Shown here in pieces: positions 1 to 8,171 of a DNA stretch of 21,705 nt. The stretch is from Candidatus Gallimonas intestinigallinarum (lineage in GTDB: Bacteria > Bacillota_A > Clostridia > Christensenellales > Borkfalkiaceae), in NCBI GenBank assembly GCA_019116405.1, contig DXBS01000114.1:1-21705 (forward strand), read 5' to 3'. The number at the start of each line of letters is the position of its first letter. Positions within the stretch are counted from its first letter, which is position 1. The notes under the pieces are model-generated. The model saw nothing but the letters and a program-made list of their open reading frames with translations, had not been told where the DNA came from and made no database searches. A program made the position numbers and the translations under genes.

Positions 1-2
1 AG

Positions 3-470
<468 letters not shown>

Positions 471-478
471 CAGGGCGG

Positions 479-503
479 GGCACGGAGCATTCCGTGCCTT
501 TTT
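479..503 (+). terminator. Intrinsic terminator after lysS
   Basis: An 8-bp perfect stem (479-486 with 491-498, loop GCAT) is followed by five T residues. It lies between the lysS stop and the SD of the next gene (511-515), so downstream transcription needs read-through or an unseen promoter. Confidence 0.88.
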
Positions 504-521
504 GTCAAAAAGGAGATCACA

Positions 522-1481
522 TTGGACGCACGCATCACCAAGCAACGGCTTGCCAATCTCATATCCTATGACTGGATCAAGATCCTGTGCACCATTCTGG
601 CAGCGATCCTCGTTTTAGTGCTGCTCTTTACCATGGCGGCGACCCGGCCGCACAGCACGCAGCAATACTATGTGTACGCCTACACCGATCTTTCGGCGGG
701 CGCGGACTTTACAGACCTTGCGGACGATCTCAAAGCAAAGCACGTCTTTTCTTATGATATCCTTGAGGTCAGTGCGGAAAATTTTGACAGTTCGTCCAGC
801 GGCAGCACCGTCTATACCGTGCGCCGTTCCGCGGGCATGGGCAACGTGCTGTTCGTAACGGACAACCCCACCTATGAGACGGACGAGGACGGCAACACCG
901 TGCTGGACGAGGAGGGCAAGCCCGTCGTTGCGGCGCAATCCACCCTCTATACGATGGCTTCGAGCGGGCTGGTGGCAAACGACGCCTCCACCGCGGGCGT
1001 CGCGTACGATACCGTGTACTATATGGACGCCTGCGAGCGCTACCTTAAGCAGTTCTTCGGCGACGACTGGCGCACGAGCGACGCGTTTGACGGCACGCTC
1101 ACGCCCGAGGCGCGCTTCACGGCGCGCAACGACGGCGACAAGCGCTACCGCACGGACGAGGCGCGCGCACAGGGCGTGGCGGACGAAAAGGCGCGCCTTC
1201 TGCAGCTTCGGACGGACTACCTCGCCGTGGACGCGGCATTTGAGAGCGGCGTGTTCACGCACACCGCCTATGAGAATGAGCTGGGGGAGACGGACTATCT
1301 GGGCATCAACGTCGGCGGGCTCAACACATTGCACGATCTGGTCTATTACATGGACGGTGAGACGCGTTCGACGGAGAACGTCAACCTCATCCTGCTCTTC
1401 AACGGCCCGCTCGCGCAGAACGATCTGCGCTTTGAGAGCATCTCCTTCCTCAACTATCTGCTTACGCAGTATCAGAATTGA
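522..1481 (+). CDS. Single-pass membrane protein of unknown function
   Basis: No family is recognised. The 319-residue protein has a short charged N-terminus, one strong hydrophobic segment at about residues 20-40, and a long polar domain rich in Asp, Glu, Tyr and Thr. It is therefore probably anchored in the membrane with most of its mass outside the cell. The start is a TTG at 522, chosen because AAGGAG lies 6 bases upstream (511-515) and no ATG occurs before the membrane segment. A Ser-rich patch (DSSSSGS) and a region rich in Asp and Glu lie in the external part. Its stop overlaps the start of the YaaO-like gene by one base (TGATG), which implies co-transcription and coupled translation. 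A role in the cell envelope is only an inference. Confidence 0.75.
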   Translation: MDARITKQRLANLISYDWIKILCTILAAILVLVLLFTMAATRPHSTQQYYVYAYTDLSAGADFTDLADDLKAKHVFSYDILEVSAENFDSSSSGSTVYTVRRSAGMGNVLFVTDNPTYETDEDGNTVLDEEGKPVVAAQSTLYTMASSGLVANDASTAGVAYDTVYYMDACERYLKQFFGDDWRTSDAFDGTLTPEARFTARNDGDKRYRTDEARAQGVADEKARLLQLRTDYLAVDAAFESGVFTHTAYENELGETDYLGINVGGLNTLHDLVYYMDGETRSTENVNLILLFNGPLAQNDLRFESISFLNYLLTQYQN

Positions 1482-2695
1482 TGAAGTGCCACATTGCGGA
1501 CATGCTCGCCGCCCAGCGGCGAAGGCACATTTCCTTTCATACGCCCGGGCATAAGAAGAGGGGCGCGGACATCACCGAGCTCTCCTATTCGGACAATCTT
1601 GCCTCGCCTGCGGGCGTCATCGCGGCGGCGCAGGCGGACGTTGCGCGCATTCTCGGCGCGGACAGGAGCTTTCTTTTGACGGACGGCAGCACGAGCGGCG
1701 TCTACGCCATGCTGCGCGCCCTCAGAATGGGGGGCGTCCGGCGGCTCGCGGTGCCCGTCTGCTCGCACGTCAGCGTGCTGCGCGGCGCGGAGCTTGCGGA
1801 GCTGGAACTTGTCCCCGTCCCGCAGCAATTTGTCTGCGGCATCGCGCGGCAGCCGTCGCTATCGGCGGTGCGCGCGGCGCTGGAGGGGGCGGACGCGCTC
1901 CTTCTCACCTCGCCCGATTACTACGGCTTTTTCCCCGACCTTGCAAAAATCGCCGCGCTCACGCAGGCGCAGGGCAAGCCGCTGGTCATCGACGGCGCGC
2001 ACGGCTCCCACCTGCACGGCACGGCAATGCACGCGTCGAACTACGCGCAGATGTGGGTGGACGGCGTGCACAAGTCGCTGCCCGCCCTCACGCAGGGCGC
2101 CGTCGTCTCGGCAAGGGGAAAATGGGCGGCGCTGCTCGGGGAGAGCGTTGCGTACTTCCGTACGACGTCCCCGTCCTATCCGATCATGGCGAGCATCGAG
2201 TATGCCGTCAAGGTTCCCCGCAACGAACGCATCGAGTTGGCGGCGGAGCGGGCAAAGAGGGAGATGGGAGCGCTTGAAAATCAGGACTGGAGCAAGATCG
2301 TCCTTCCGTTCGGCGACAGAAGCGGCGATGCGCGGCGCTTTTTAGAGGCGCGCGGCGTATATCCCGAATTTGATGACGGAAACTATCTCATGTTCTACCT
2401 CTCCCCCGCGACCAAGCCGCGGGAGCTGAAAAAACTGGTGCGGCTTGCAGGGCGTCTCCCGCGCGCGGCAGTTCGGGACGTGCGCCCCGCGCGGGCGGCA
2501 GGCGGCGGCAAGACGATCGCCCTTGCTCCGCAGCAGGCGGTGGGGCATGTCTGCGCACAGGCGTGCGGGCTGTTTCCGCCCTGCGTTCCGCTGCTTGTTC
2601 CCGGGGACGTCGTGAGCGAGGAGGCGGTGCGCAGGCTCTCGGGCGGGAGCGCCTTTGGGCTTGCGGAGGGGAAAATCATCGTCTACGAGGACTGA
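1481..2695 (+). CDS. YaaO-like Orn/Lys/Arg decarboxylase-family PLP enzyme
   Basis: This is a fold-type I PLP enzyme of the Orn/Lys/Arg decarboxylase family, 404 residues. Diagnostic blocks are FHTPGHKKG-like residues near the N-terminus (FHTPGHKKRG), LTDGSTSG (cofactor phosphate), VIDGAHGSH with Asp171 and His174 (cofactor ring), and DGVHKSLPALTQGA with Lys198 as the probable Schiff-base lysine. A small C-terminal domain follows, and the whole is shorter than B. subtilis YaaO or SpeA. The ATG at 1481 is preferred over TTG 1478 because it overlaps the previous stop. In Bacillota this gene commonly precedes tmk-holB; here holB starts one base after the stop and no tmk is present. The substrate is unknown, though arginine or lysine is plausible from the family. 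Confidence 0.88.
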   Translation: MKCHIADMLAAQRRRHISFHTPGHKKRGADITELSYSDNLASPAGVIAAAQADVARILGADRSFLLTDGSTSGVYAMLRALRMGGVRRLAVPVCSHVSVLRGAELAELELVPVPQQFVCGIARQPSLSAVRAALEGADALLLTSPDYYGFFPDLAKIAALTQAQGKPLVIDGAHGSHLHGTAMHASNYAQMWVDGVHKSLPALTQGAVVSARGKWAALLGESVAYFRTTSPSYPIMASIEYAVKVPRNERIELAAERAKREMGALENQDWSKIVLPFGDRSGDARRFLEARGVYPEFDDGNYLMFYLSPATKPRELKKLVRLAGRLPRAAVRDVRPARAAGGGKTIALAPQQAVGHVCAQACGLFPPCVPLLVPGDVVSEEAVRRLSGGSAFGLAEGKIIVYED

Positions 2696-2696
2696 C

Positions 2697-3635
2697 ATGC
2701 GCGAACTCTTTTCTTCCACAACGGCATATCGCACGATCGCCCCGGGCGCGCAGCGGGACGCGCAGGCGCACTTTACGCTCGTCCTCTTTCCGGACGGCAG
2801 GTATTTAAGGGACCTGCTCACCCTCTGCGCCGAGGCGTTCTTCGGCGCTGCGGAGGGCTCGCGCGTGCAAAAACTCATTGCCGCGGAGAGCTATGCCGAC
2901 TGCCTCTTCTACCCCGCCAGGGGTGCAAAGCTGACGGCGGACGGGGCGGCGGACCTCATCGGTGAGAGCGCGTTGCGTCCCGTCGAGGGGAGCAAAAAGT
3001 TGTTCGTGCTGGACGCCTTCCAGACGGTCACCCCCCTCGTACAGAACAAGCTGCTGAAAATTCTCGAGGAACCGCCCGAGAGCGTCTATTTCCTCGCGGG
3101 CGCGACGGCGGAGCACACGGTGCTGCCCACGGTGCTCTCGCGCGCGGATAAGATCGCCGTGCCGCCCTTTTCGGAGGAGGCGATCGCCGCGGCGCTTACA
3201 CGAAAGTACGGGGACGTCCCCGGCATCGCGGAGGCGGCGGCAGCCTGCGGCGGCATCTTCTCTGCGGCGGAGGACCTTTTGGAAGGGGGCGGGGCGGCGT
3301 TCCGTCTCGCCGTCCGTTTTCTGACGGAGGCGGACACGGTGCGCGTCTGCCGCGAGGTCGGCGATGCGCCCAAGGGCACCTTTCTGCCCGCGCTGCGCCT
3401 TGTGTTAAGGGACGTCGCCATGTATGCCGCAGGGCAGGGACAGTACGCCGTCCTGCGGGAGAAGGAAATCAAAACGATTGCGGCACGCATGCCTGCGGGC
3501 GTTGCCATCGCCGCGCTGCGCTTCGCCGCTTCGGCGGAGCGGGAAATACAATTCAACGCAAACCCCGCGCAGGCGGCGCTCACGCTCGCCCTGCGCATTG
3601 CGAAAGAGAGGGAAATATGGCAGAAGTTGTCGTAG
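2697..3635 (+). CDS. holB: DNA polymerase III delta' subunit
   Basis: This is a 312-residue delta' subunit of the clamp loader, which opens the beta clamp together with the DnaX and delta subunits. The AAA+ core is visible: KLFVLDAFQTVTPLVQNKLLKILEEPPESVYF is the classic delta'/DnaX block, followed by LPTVLSRA, which resembles the SRC sensor motif. The N-terminus (SSTTAYRTIAPGAQ) has no GKT P-loop, as expected for a delta' subunit that does not hydrolyse ATP. The ATG at 2697 follows the upstream stop by one base. The 3' end overlaps ricT by 19 bases, so the two are translationally linked. The neighbourhood (YaaO-like upstream, RicT downstream) matches the Bacillota holB locus, which supports the call. 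Confidence 0.9.
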   Translation: MRELFSSTTAYRTIAPGAQRDAQAHFTLVLFPDGRYLRDLLTLCAEAFFGAAEGSRVQKLIAAESYADCLFYPARGAKLTADGAADLIGESALRPVEGSKKLFVLDAFQTVTPLVQNKLLKILEEPPESVYFLAGATAEHTVLPTVLSRADKIAVPPFSEEAIAAALTRKYGDVPGIAEAAAACGGIFSAAEDLLEGGGAAFRLAVRFLTEADTVRVCREVGDAPKGTFLPALRLVLRDVAMYAAGQGQYAVLREKEIKTIAARMPAGVAIAALRFAASAEREIQFNANPAQAALTLALRIAKEREIWQKLS

Positions 3636-4705
3636 TCAAATTTAAAAAGGGGTGCAAACCCTACTATTTCGGAAATGGCGGCCTGAGCTTTGAAAAGGGG
3701 CAGGGCGTCGTCGTGGAGACCTCCAAGGGCCTGGAGTACGCCATCGTCGTCGAGCCCTCGCGCGAGGTGCCCGACGAGGCGATTGTCCAGCCGCTCAAGA
3801 ACGTCATCCGCATCGCGACGGAGAAGGACGAGGCGGCCGTCGCCGCAGGCGAGGCGCGCCGCGGCGAGGCAATGCGTATCTGCAAGGAGAAGATCGAGGC
3901 GCACAATCTTCCCATGAAGCTCATCGACTGCGAGTTTGCCTTTGACGGCAGCAAGGTCGTGTTTACCTTCACTGCCGAGGGCAGGGTGGACTTCCGCGAA
4001 CTGGTGCGCGACCTCGCATCCGTGTTCCATATCCGCATCGAGCTGCGCCAGGTCGGCATCCGCGACGAAGCGCGCATTTTAGGCGGTATCGCGCCCTGCG
4101 GCAGAGAGGTCTGCTGCGCGGGCTGCATGCCCGATTTTAAGAAGGTCTCCATCAAGATGGCCAAAAATCAGGGGCTCTCGCTCAACCCGGGCAAGATCAG
4201 CGGACTGTGCGGGAGGCTGATGTGCTGTCTTTCGTACGAGGACGAGTACTACGCCGCCGCCTGCAAGAAGGTGCCAAAACTTGGCGCGACTGTCGCAACG
4301 CCCGAGGGCAAGGGGCAGGTCGTCTCCGTCAACATGCTCAAGATGGAGTTGCGCGTCAAGATCGAAAAGGACGGCGCGCTCATCTACCGCGACTTTGCCG
4401 CCGAGGACGTCTCCCGCGCCGAACCGGACAGAGCGGACGCGCGTCCCGCGCCCCGCGCCGAGGATGCGGAGGACGCGCAGGCAGAGGGCGCGCAGGCGGA
4501 CAAACCGCTGCCCGGCGCCAAAGCGGAGCGCCGCGACCGCAGACAGGAGCGTCCCGAGCACCGCGCCGCACCCGCACAAAAGAATGGCGGCGGAAAGGGT
4601 GAGTCGCCCGAAGGGCGCAAGGATCACCGCCCGAACAACAATTTCCGTTCCCGCCGCAACCGCAAACCGCAGGGCGAAAACAAGACTCCGCCCGAAAAAA
4701 ACTAA
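3617..4705 (+). CDS. ricT: RicT (YaaT/PSP1 family) Fe-S protein with extended charged tail
   Basis: RicT (YaaT) in B. subtilis forms the RicAFT complex, which carries Fe-S clusters and promotes RNase Y-dependent mRNA maturation, competence, biofilm formation and sporulation. This 362-residue protein has the PSP1 domain (MAEVVVVKFKKGCKPYYF onward) and two cysteine clusters: Cys161, 166, 167 and 170 in CGREVCCAGC, and Cys198, 203 and 204 in CGRLMCC. These match the conserved RicT cysteines. The B. subtilis protein is about 275 residues. The extra part, from about residue 270, is a low-complexity tail rich in Arg, Asp, Glu, Gln, Pro and Asn that ends in NNNFRSRRNRKPQGENK. The tail is probably disordered and could bind RNA. 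The start lies inside the holB 3' end. Confidence 0.93.
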   Translation: MAEVVVVKFKKGCKPYYFGNGGLSFEKGQGVVVETSKGLEYAIVVEPSREVPDEAIVQPLKNVIRIATEKDEAAVAAGEARRGEAMRICKEKIEAHNLPMKLIDCEFAFDGSKVVFTFTAEGRVDFRELVRDLASVFHIRIELRQVGIRDEARILGGIAPCGREVCCAGCMPDFKKVSIKMAKNQGLSLNPGKISGLCGRLMCCLSYEDEYYAAACKKVPKLGATVATPEGKGQVVSVNMLKMELRVKIEKDGALIYRDFAAEDVSRAEPDRADARPAPRAEDAEDAQAEGAQADKPLPGAKAERRDRRQERPEHRAAPAQKNGGGKGESPEGRKDHRPNNNFRSRRNRKPQGENKTPPEKN

Positions 4706-4736
4706 AAATTCCCGCGCGGAAAAGTGAGCAAAAGGC

Positions 4737-4765
4737 TTTACGAACGGCGGCGATTGTGATATAAT
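4737..4765 (+). promoter_or_regulatory. Sigma-A type promoter for ferredoxin
   Basis: A TATAAT -10 box at 4760-4765 is preceded by TG at 4757-4758, making an extended -10. A weak -35 (TTTACG, 4737-4742) stands 17 bases upstream. The predicted start is near 4772, ahead of a strong SD (GGAGG, 4785-4789). Confidence 0.8.
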
Positions 4766-4797
4766 ACGGGTAAGATTTTTTGTTGGAGGTTTGTATC

Positions 4798-4968
4798 ATG
4801 GCTCACAAGATTTCGGATGAGTGCATTTCCTGCGGCGCATGCGCAGATACTTGCCCCGTCAACGCGATTGCACCCGGCGATACGACGTATGTCGTCGATC
4901 CCGACACCTGCATCGACTGCGGCGCTTGCGAAGACGGATGCCCCGTCGGCGCGATCACTGCTGAGTAA
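4798..4968 (+). CDS. 2[4Fe-4S] ferredoxin, clostridial type
   Basis: This is a 56-residue cytoplasmic electron carrier. Two CxxCxxCxxxCP motifs are complete (Cys9, 12, 15, 19 and Cys38, 41, 44, 48), which is enough for two [4Fe-4S] clusters. The length is typical of clostridial ferredoxins that accept electrons from pyruvate:ferredoxin oxidoreductase or feed hydrogenases. The ATG at 4798 is preferred over TTG 4780 because GGAGG (4785-4789) sits 8 bases before it. The gene has its own strong promoter and a terminator directly after it, so it is mostly a single-gene unit. It is an insertion relative to the B. subtilis ricT-trmN6 order and suggests anaerobic metabolism. Confidence 0.96.
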   Translation: MAHKISDECISCGACADTCPVNAIAPGDTTYVVDPDTCIDCGACEDGCPVGAITAE

Positions 4969-4983
4969 CGCTCGGAACTAAGG

Positions 4984-5011
4984 AAAGAGCACGGTTTTCC
5001 GTGCTCTTTTT
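4984..5011 (+). terminator. Intrinsic terminator after ferredoxin
   Basis: A stem of 9-11 bp (core 4986-4994 with 4999-5007, loop TTTT) is followed by a T tract to 5011. The tract ends only 13 bases before the trmN6 start, so trmN6 lies in its shadow. Confidence 0.9.
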
Positions 5012-5024
5012 CATATCTGACGCC

Positions 5025-5714
5025 ATGGAGATCATCGAAGACCTGCTCATCGGGGGATACCGCATCCTGCAGGACACCGCGCTGTACCGCTTCACGTCGG
5101 ACGCGGTCCTTTTGGCGCGCTTTCTGCGGGCAAAGCGGGGGGAGAAGGTCGCCGACTTCTGTTCGGGCAGCGGCGTTGTGGGACTGCACTTTTTTGCTGA
5201 AAATAAGGGCGTCGAGCACGTCACGCTCTTTGAAATGCAGCCACGCCTCGCCGACATGAGCGCGCGCACCGTGGCGCTCAACGGGCTGGAGGACAAATTC
5301 ACCGTGGAGAACGTGCGCCTGCAGGAGATCGACCCCCAATATACCGAGGCGTTTTCGCTCATTTTGTGCAATCCGCCCTATGAACGGGGCGGGTTTGCGG
5401 CGTCGGACGCGGAAAAGGCGCTCTGCCGCAAGGAACTCTCGCTCACGCTCGACGAGCTCTGCGCGGCGGCGGCGCGGTGTCTGAAGTTCGGCGGCAGATT
5501 CGCCCTCGTGCACCGTGCGGACAGGCTCGCGGAACTGCTCTACACCCTGCACGACTACCGCCTGGAGCCCAAAAAGGTGTGCCCCGTCTGCGGCAGGACG
5601 GGCGCTAAGCCCTATGCCGTGCTGGTCGCGGCGGTCAAGGGCGGGAAGCCGGGTACCGAGCTGATGCCCGCGCTGGTCAATGAAAAGCCGCCGTCGGGCG
5701 GGGAGGAAGTATGA
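5025..5714 (+). CDS. trmN6: tRNA1(Val) (adenine37-N6)-methyltransferase-like protein (YabB)
   Basis: This is a 229-residue SAM-dependent methyltransferase of the TrmN6/YabB family, which methylates N6 of A37 in a valine tRNA in E. coli. The start region (EDLLIGGYRILQ) is typical of the family. The SAM motif I is VADFCSGSGVVGL and the catalytic motif IV is NPPY at residues 116-119. The ATG at 5025 is chosen because the longer reading begins inside the terminator, although no good SD precedes it. The C-terminal part has CPVCGRTGA where relatives usually have an RFVH-type sequence, so a CxxC pair is an oddity. It overlaps rsmI by 4 bases (ATGA), the same pairing as yabB-yabC in B. subtilis. Confidence 0.88.
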   Translation: MEIIEDLLIGGYRILQDTALYRFTSDAVLLARFLRAKRGEKVADFCSGSGVVGLHFFAENKGVEHVTLFEMQPRLADMSARTVALNGLEDKFTVENVRLQEIDPQYTEAFSLILCNPPYERGGFAASDAEKALCRKELSLTLDELCAAAARCLKFGGRFALVHRADRLAELLYTLHDYRLEPKKVCPVCGRTGAKPYAVLVAAVKGGKPGTELMPALVNEKPPSGGEEV

Positions 5715-6514
5715 TCGCGTTTGTCGCAACGCCCATCGGCAACTTAAAGGATATTACGCTGCGCGCCCTGGAGGAACTGCGGGCGGCGGACGTCATTTTC
5801 TGTGAGGACACCCGCCATACCCTCCGGCTGCTCAACGCCTACGAGATCAAAAAGCCCCTCTTCTCCTGTCACAAGTTCAACGAGCGGGAGGCGGCGGAGC
5901 GCATTCTCGCCTTCTCGCGGGAGGGCAAACGGGTGTGCGTCGTCTCGGATGCGGGCATGCCCGTCATCTCCGACCCCGGCAGCACCGTCTGCGCGACGCT
6001 GCGGGCGGCGGGCGAGGACTACACCGTCATCCCCGGCGCGAATGCCGCGCTGTGCGCGCTCATTCTGTCAGCGCTGCCCGCGGACAGGTTCACCTTTGTC
6101 GGCTTCCTGCCCGATAAGACGTCTGAGCGCCGCGCCGCCCTGGAGCGGTATGCTGCCTCCCGCGAGACGCTGATCTTTCACTGCGCCCCGCAGGACGTGG
6201 ACGACTATGTTTCGCTTATGTATGCAGTCTTCGGCGAGCGCCGCGCCTGCGCCGTCCGCGAAATTACCAAACTGCATGAGGAGAGCGTCTCGTTCCTGCT
6301 CTCCGAAGGACTTGCGGGCGAGAAGCGCGGGGAGTACGTCCTCGTCGTAGAGGGCGCCAAGGAGCAGGAAAACCCCCTCAATGCGCTCTCCGTGCGCGAG
6401 CATGTGCTCGCTTACATGCGCGAAGGATACGACAAAAAAGAGGCGTTAAAGCGCGCTGCCAAGGACCGGGGCGTCCCCAAGAGCGCGCTGTATAAGGAGA
6501 CGCTCGATCTCTGA
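5711..6514 (+). CDS. rsmI: 16S rRNA (cytidine1402-2'-O)-methyltransferase
   Basis: RsmI methylates the ribose of C1402 in the decoding centre of 16S rRNA. The 267-residue protein shows the family blocks in order: ATPIGNLKDITLRA at the N-terminus, CEDTRHTLRLL, VVSDAGMPVISDPG, and REITKLHEE followed by GEYVLVVEG. A C-terminal helical extension (SVREHVLAYMREGYDKKEALKRAAKDRGVPK) is also typical. The length is normal. The start codon sits in the last bases of trmN6, so translation is probably coupled. Together with ksgA downstream, this gives two 16S rRNA modification enzymes in one neighbourhood, as in other Bacillota. Confidence 0.96.
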   Translation: MIAFVATPIGNLKDITLRALEELRAADVIFCEDTRHTLRLLNAYEIKKPLFSCHKFNEREAAERILAFSREGKRVCVVSDAGMPVISDPGSTVCATLRAAGEDYTVIPGANAALCALILSALPADRFTFVGFLPDKTSERRAALERYAASRETLIFHCAPQDVDDYVSLMYAVFGERRACAVREITKLHEESVSFLLSEGLAGEKRGEYVLVVEGAKEQENPLNALSVREHVLAYMREGYDKKEALKRAAKDRGVPKSALYKETLDL

Positions 6515-6593
6515 CGGGTGCGGAATATGTGCGCCGTGTGCCGGATGGATGCAAAAAAGGGCATGGAAATTGCCGGAAATTTGAGAAAAGGGC

Positions 6594-6622
6594 TTGTCTT
6601 TCCCGCGCTGGGATAGTATAAT
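6594..6622 (+). promoter_or_regulatory. Sigma-A type promoter, probably giving a leaderless mRNA
   Basis: TTGTCT (6594-6599), a 17-base spacer and TATAAT (6617-6622) form a good promoter. Only six bases separate the -10 box from the ATG at 6629, so transcription should start at or beside the start codon. Confidence 0.8.
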
Positions 6623-6628
6623 AACATT

Positions 6629-8095
6629 ATGCTGGTCAATGTCATCCCACAACTTCAAAAGTGGCGCTACCTGCCTTCGGTGCGCGCGTTCTTCAGCTCG
6701 GGGTGGTACATTGCCTGCATCGTGCTGCTCATGGCGTGCTCGGAGCTGTTTTCACTGGAGCTGTACGTCATTCCCGCCTATCTTGTGCTGGGGACGGTGT
6801 GCGTGCTGCTGTGCGAGGATCTGCTCGGCATCGTGCCCATGGCTGCCTGCGGCTACATGCTGTTTGCGGCGGAGAACAACCCCGGAAAATTCCCCATTAC
6901 GGGGCTGTTTGCACAAAAGTACGCGCAGGACGCGCTCTTTCTCTACATCGGGTTTGCCGTCGTCATCCTTCTGGCGCGCTTTCTCACCAAGATCTGCGAA
7001 CGCAAAAAGCGCGGCGTGCCCAAGCTGACGGCGGGGTATGTGCTCCTTAGCATCTCCTACCTGCTGGGCGGCGCGTTTACGACCTATTACGATGCGCGTA
7101 CGGTGTTCTTCGGCTTTGTCGAGATCGCCTCGCTGAGTTTCTTTTACTTCTTTTTCTATTTCAGCGTGGACTGGGAGAAGGTGCCGGAGCACTATGCGCC
7201 CCTGCTTGTGACCATCCTCGGCGTCGGGCTGTTTGCGCAGGTGCTGGGCATGTACACCAACCCCGGCGCGCCCACCCTGGACGGCGGCGGCAGCCGTGAC
7301 AGTCTCTATACGGGCTGGGGGATCTGGAACTGCATCGGCGCCATGATGGCGTTCTGTGTGCCCGCGCCCGTCTATTTTGCCGTCAAAAGGAAGAACGGCT
7401 GGCTGTATACGCTGCTCTCTACCGTGTATCTCCTGGGCGTCATCCTGACGCAGAGCCGCGGCTCCATGCTCGCAGGGGCGGGCGTCTATGTCTGCGGCGT
7501 TCTCGTGACGCTCATCAAATCCCGTGGAAAAGAACGGCTTTGGAACTTCCTCGTCTACGCCGTGCTGCTGCTGGGCGGGATTGTCATTCTGGTCCGCTAC
7601 CGGGATGCGGTGAGCGGACTGCTCAGCACGCTCATAGAAATCGGCGTCACGGACTCCGGGCGCTTCAGCCTCTATGAACAGGCGTGGGGCGTGTTCCAAG
7701 AGCATCCCTTCTTCGGCGTCGGTTGGTATGATGTCCCCGGGATCCAGTACGCGCAGGGCGGCATGTACCACAACGGGCACCCCATTCTGGAAAATTATTT
7801 CATCCCCGGGTTTGTGCACGATACCTTTTTTCAGCTGCTCGCCATGGGCGGTGTTCTTGCCTTCTTTGCTTACCTCATCCACCGTACGGACACCGTGCTG
7901 CTCTTTTTCCGCAAGCCGACGACCGCCAAGACGGTCTCGGGCATCTGCATCCTCGCCATCCTGCTTGCGAGCATTGTCGACAACCATGTGTTCAACCTCG
8001 GACCGGGGCTGCTGTATTCCATTCTCCTTGTCTTTGCGGAGAAGGCGGACGAGCGCGTGCCGGACTCCAAATTTTTGCGCGTTGCGCGTCCGTAA
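6629..8095 (+). CDS. O-antigen ligase/polymerase-like polytopic membrane protein
   Basis: This is a 488-residue integral membrane protein with about ten or more hydrophobic segments spread along its length. It resembles the O-antigen ligase/Wzy_C family: a TQSRGSMLAG motif lies before a membrane segment, and an extracytoplasmic loop reads GRFSLYEQAWGVFQEHPFFGVGWYD, as is typical before the last helices. In Gram-positive bacteria such proteins polymerise or attach surface polysaccharide or teichuronic-type glycans, so the substrate here is unknown. No other glycan genes lie beside it. The ATG at 6629 has no SD and starts six bases after a -10 box, consistent with a leaderless transcript. A terminator hairpin has the stop codon in its loop. 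Confidence 0.8.
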   Translation: MLVNVIPQLQKWRYLPSVRAFFSSGWYIACIVLLMACSELFSLELYVIPAYLVLGTVCVLLCEDLLGIVPMAACGYMLFAAENNPGKFPITGLFAQKYAQDALFLYIGFAVVILLARFLTKICERKKRGVPKLTAGYVLLSISYLLGGAFTTYYDARTVFFGFVEIASLSFFYFFFYFSVDWEKVPEHYAPLLVTILGVGLFAQVLGMYTNPGAPTLDGGGSRDSLYTGWGIWNCIGAMMAFCVPAPVYFAVKRKNGWLYTLLSTVYLLGVILTQSRGSMLAGAGVYVCGVLVTLIKSRGKERLWNFLVYAVLLLGGIVILVRYRDAVSGLLSTLIEIGVTDSGRFSLYEQAWGVFQEHPFFGVGWYDVPGIQYAQGGMYHNGHPILENYFIPGFVHDTFFQLLAMGGVLAFFAYLIHRTDTVLLFFRKPTTAKTVSGICILAILLASIVDNHVFNLGPGLLYSILLVFAEKADERVPDSKFLRVARP

Positions 8096-8107
8096 GGGCG
8101 CGCTTTT
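8084..8107 (+). terminator. Intrinsic terminator overlapping the stop codon of the O-antigen-ligase-like gene
   Basis: An 8-bp GC stem (8084-8091 with 8096-8103, one G-U pair) has the loop GTAA, which contains the TAA stop. TTTTGCTTTT follows. Confidence 0.65.
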
Positions 8108-8122
8108 GCTTTTCTTAAAACA

Positions 8123-8156
8123 GCGGGCGGCGGGGCTTGAAGCACCCGCCGCCCGC
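8123..8156. terminator. GC-rich hairpin, possible minus-strand terminator
   Basis: Twelve-bp perfect arms (8123-8134 with 8145-8156) enclose a 10-base loop that can pair further inside. Read on the minus strand it is followed by TGTTTT. No T run follows on the plus strand. It may act as a second terminator for transcripts arriving from spmAB or the candidate small RNA. Confidence 0.5.
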
Positions 8157-8171
8157 AATTGTACAAACAAG

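Noticed and set aside
874..1554. Arg/Thr/Ala-rich plus-strand frame inside the unknown membrane protein gene
   Set aside because: Biased low-complexity composition expected of an out-of-frame reading in GC-rich DNA.
6752..8170. Long minus-strand frame opposite the O-antigen-ligase-like gene
   Set aside because: His/Gln/Asp-rich shadow composition typical of antisense frames in GC-rich DNA; no SD, no family.
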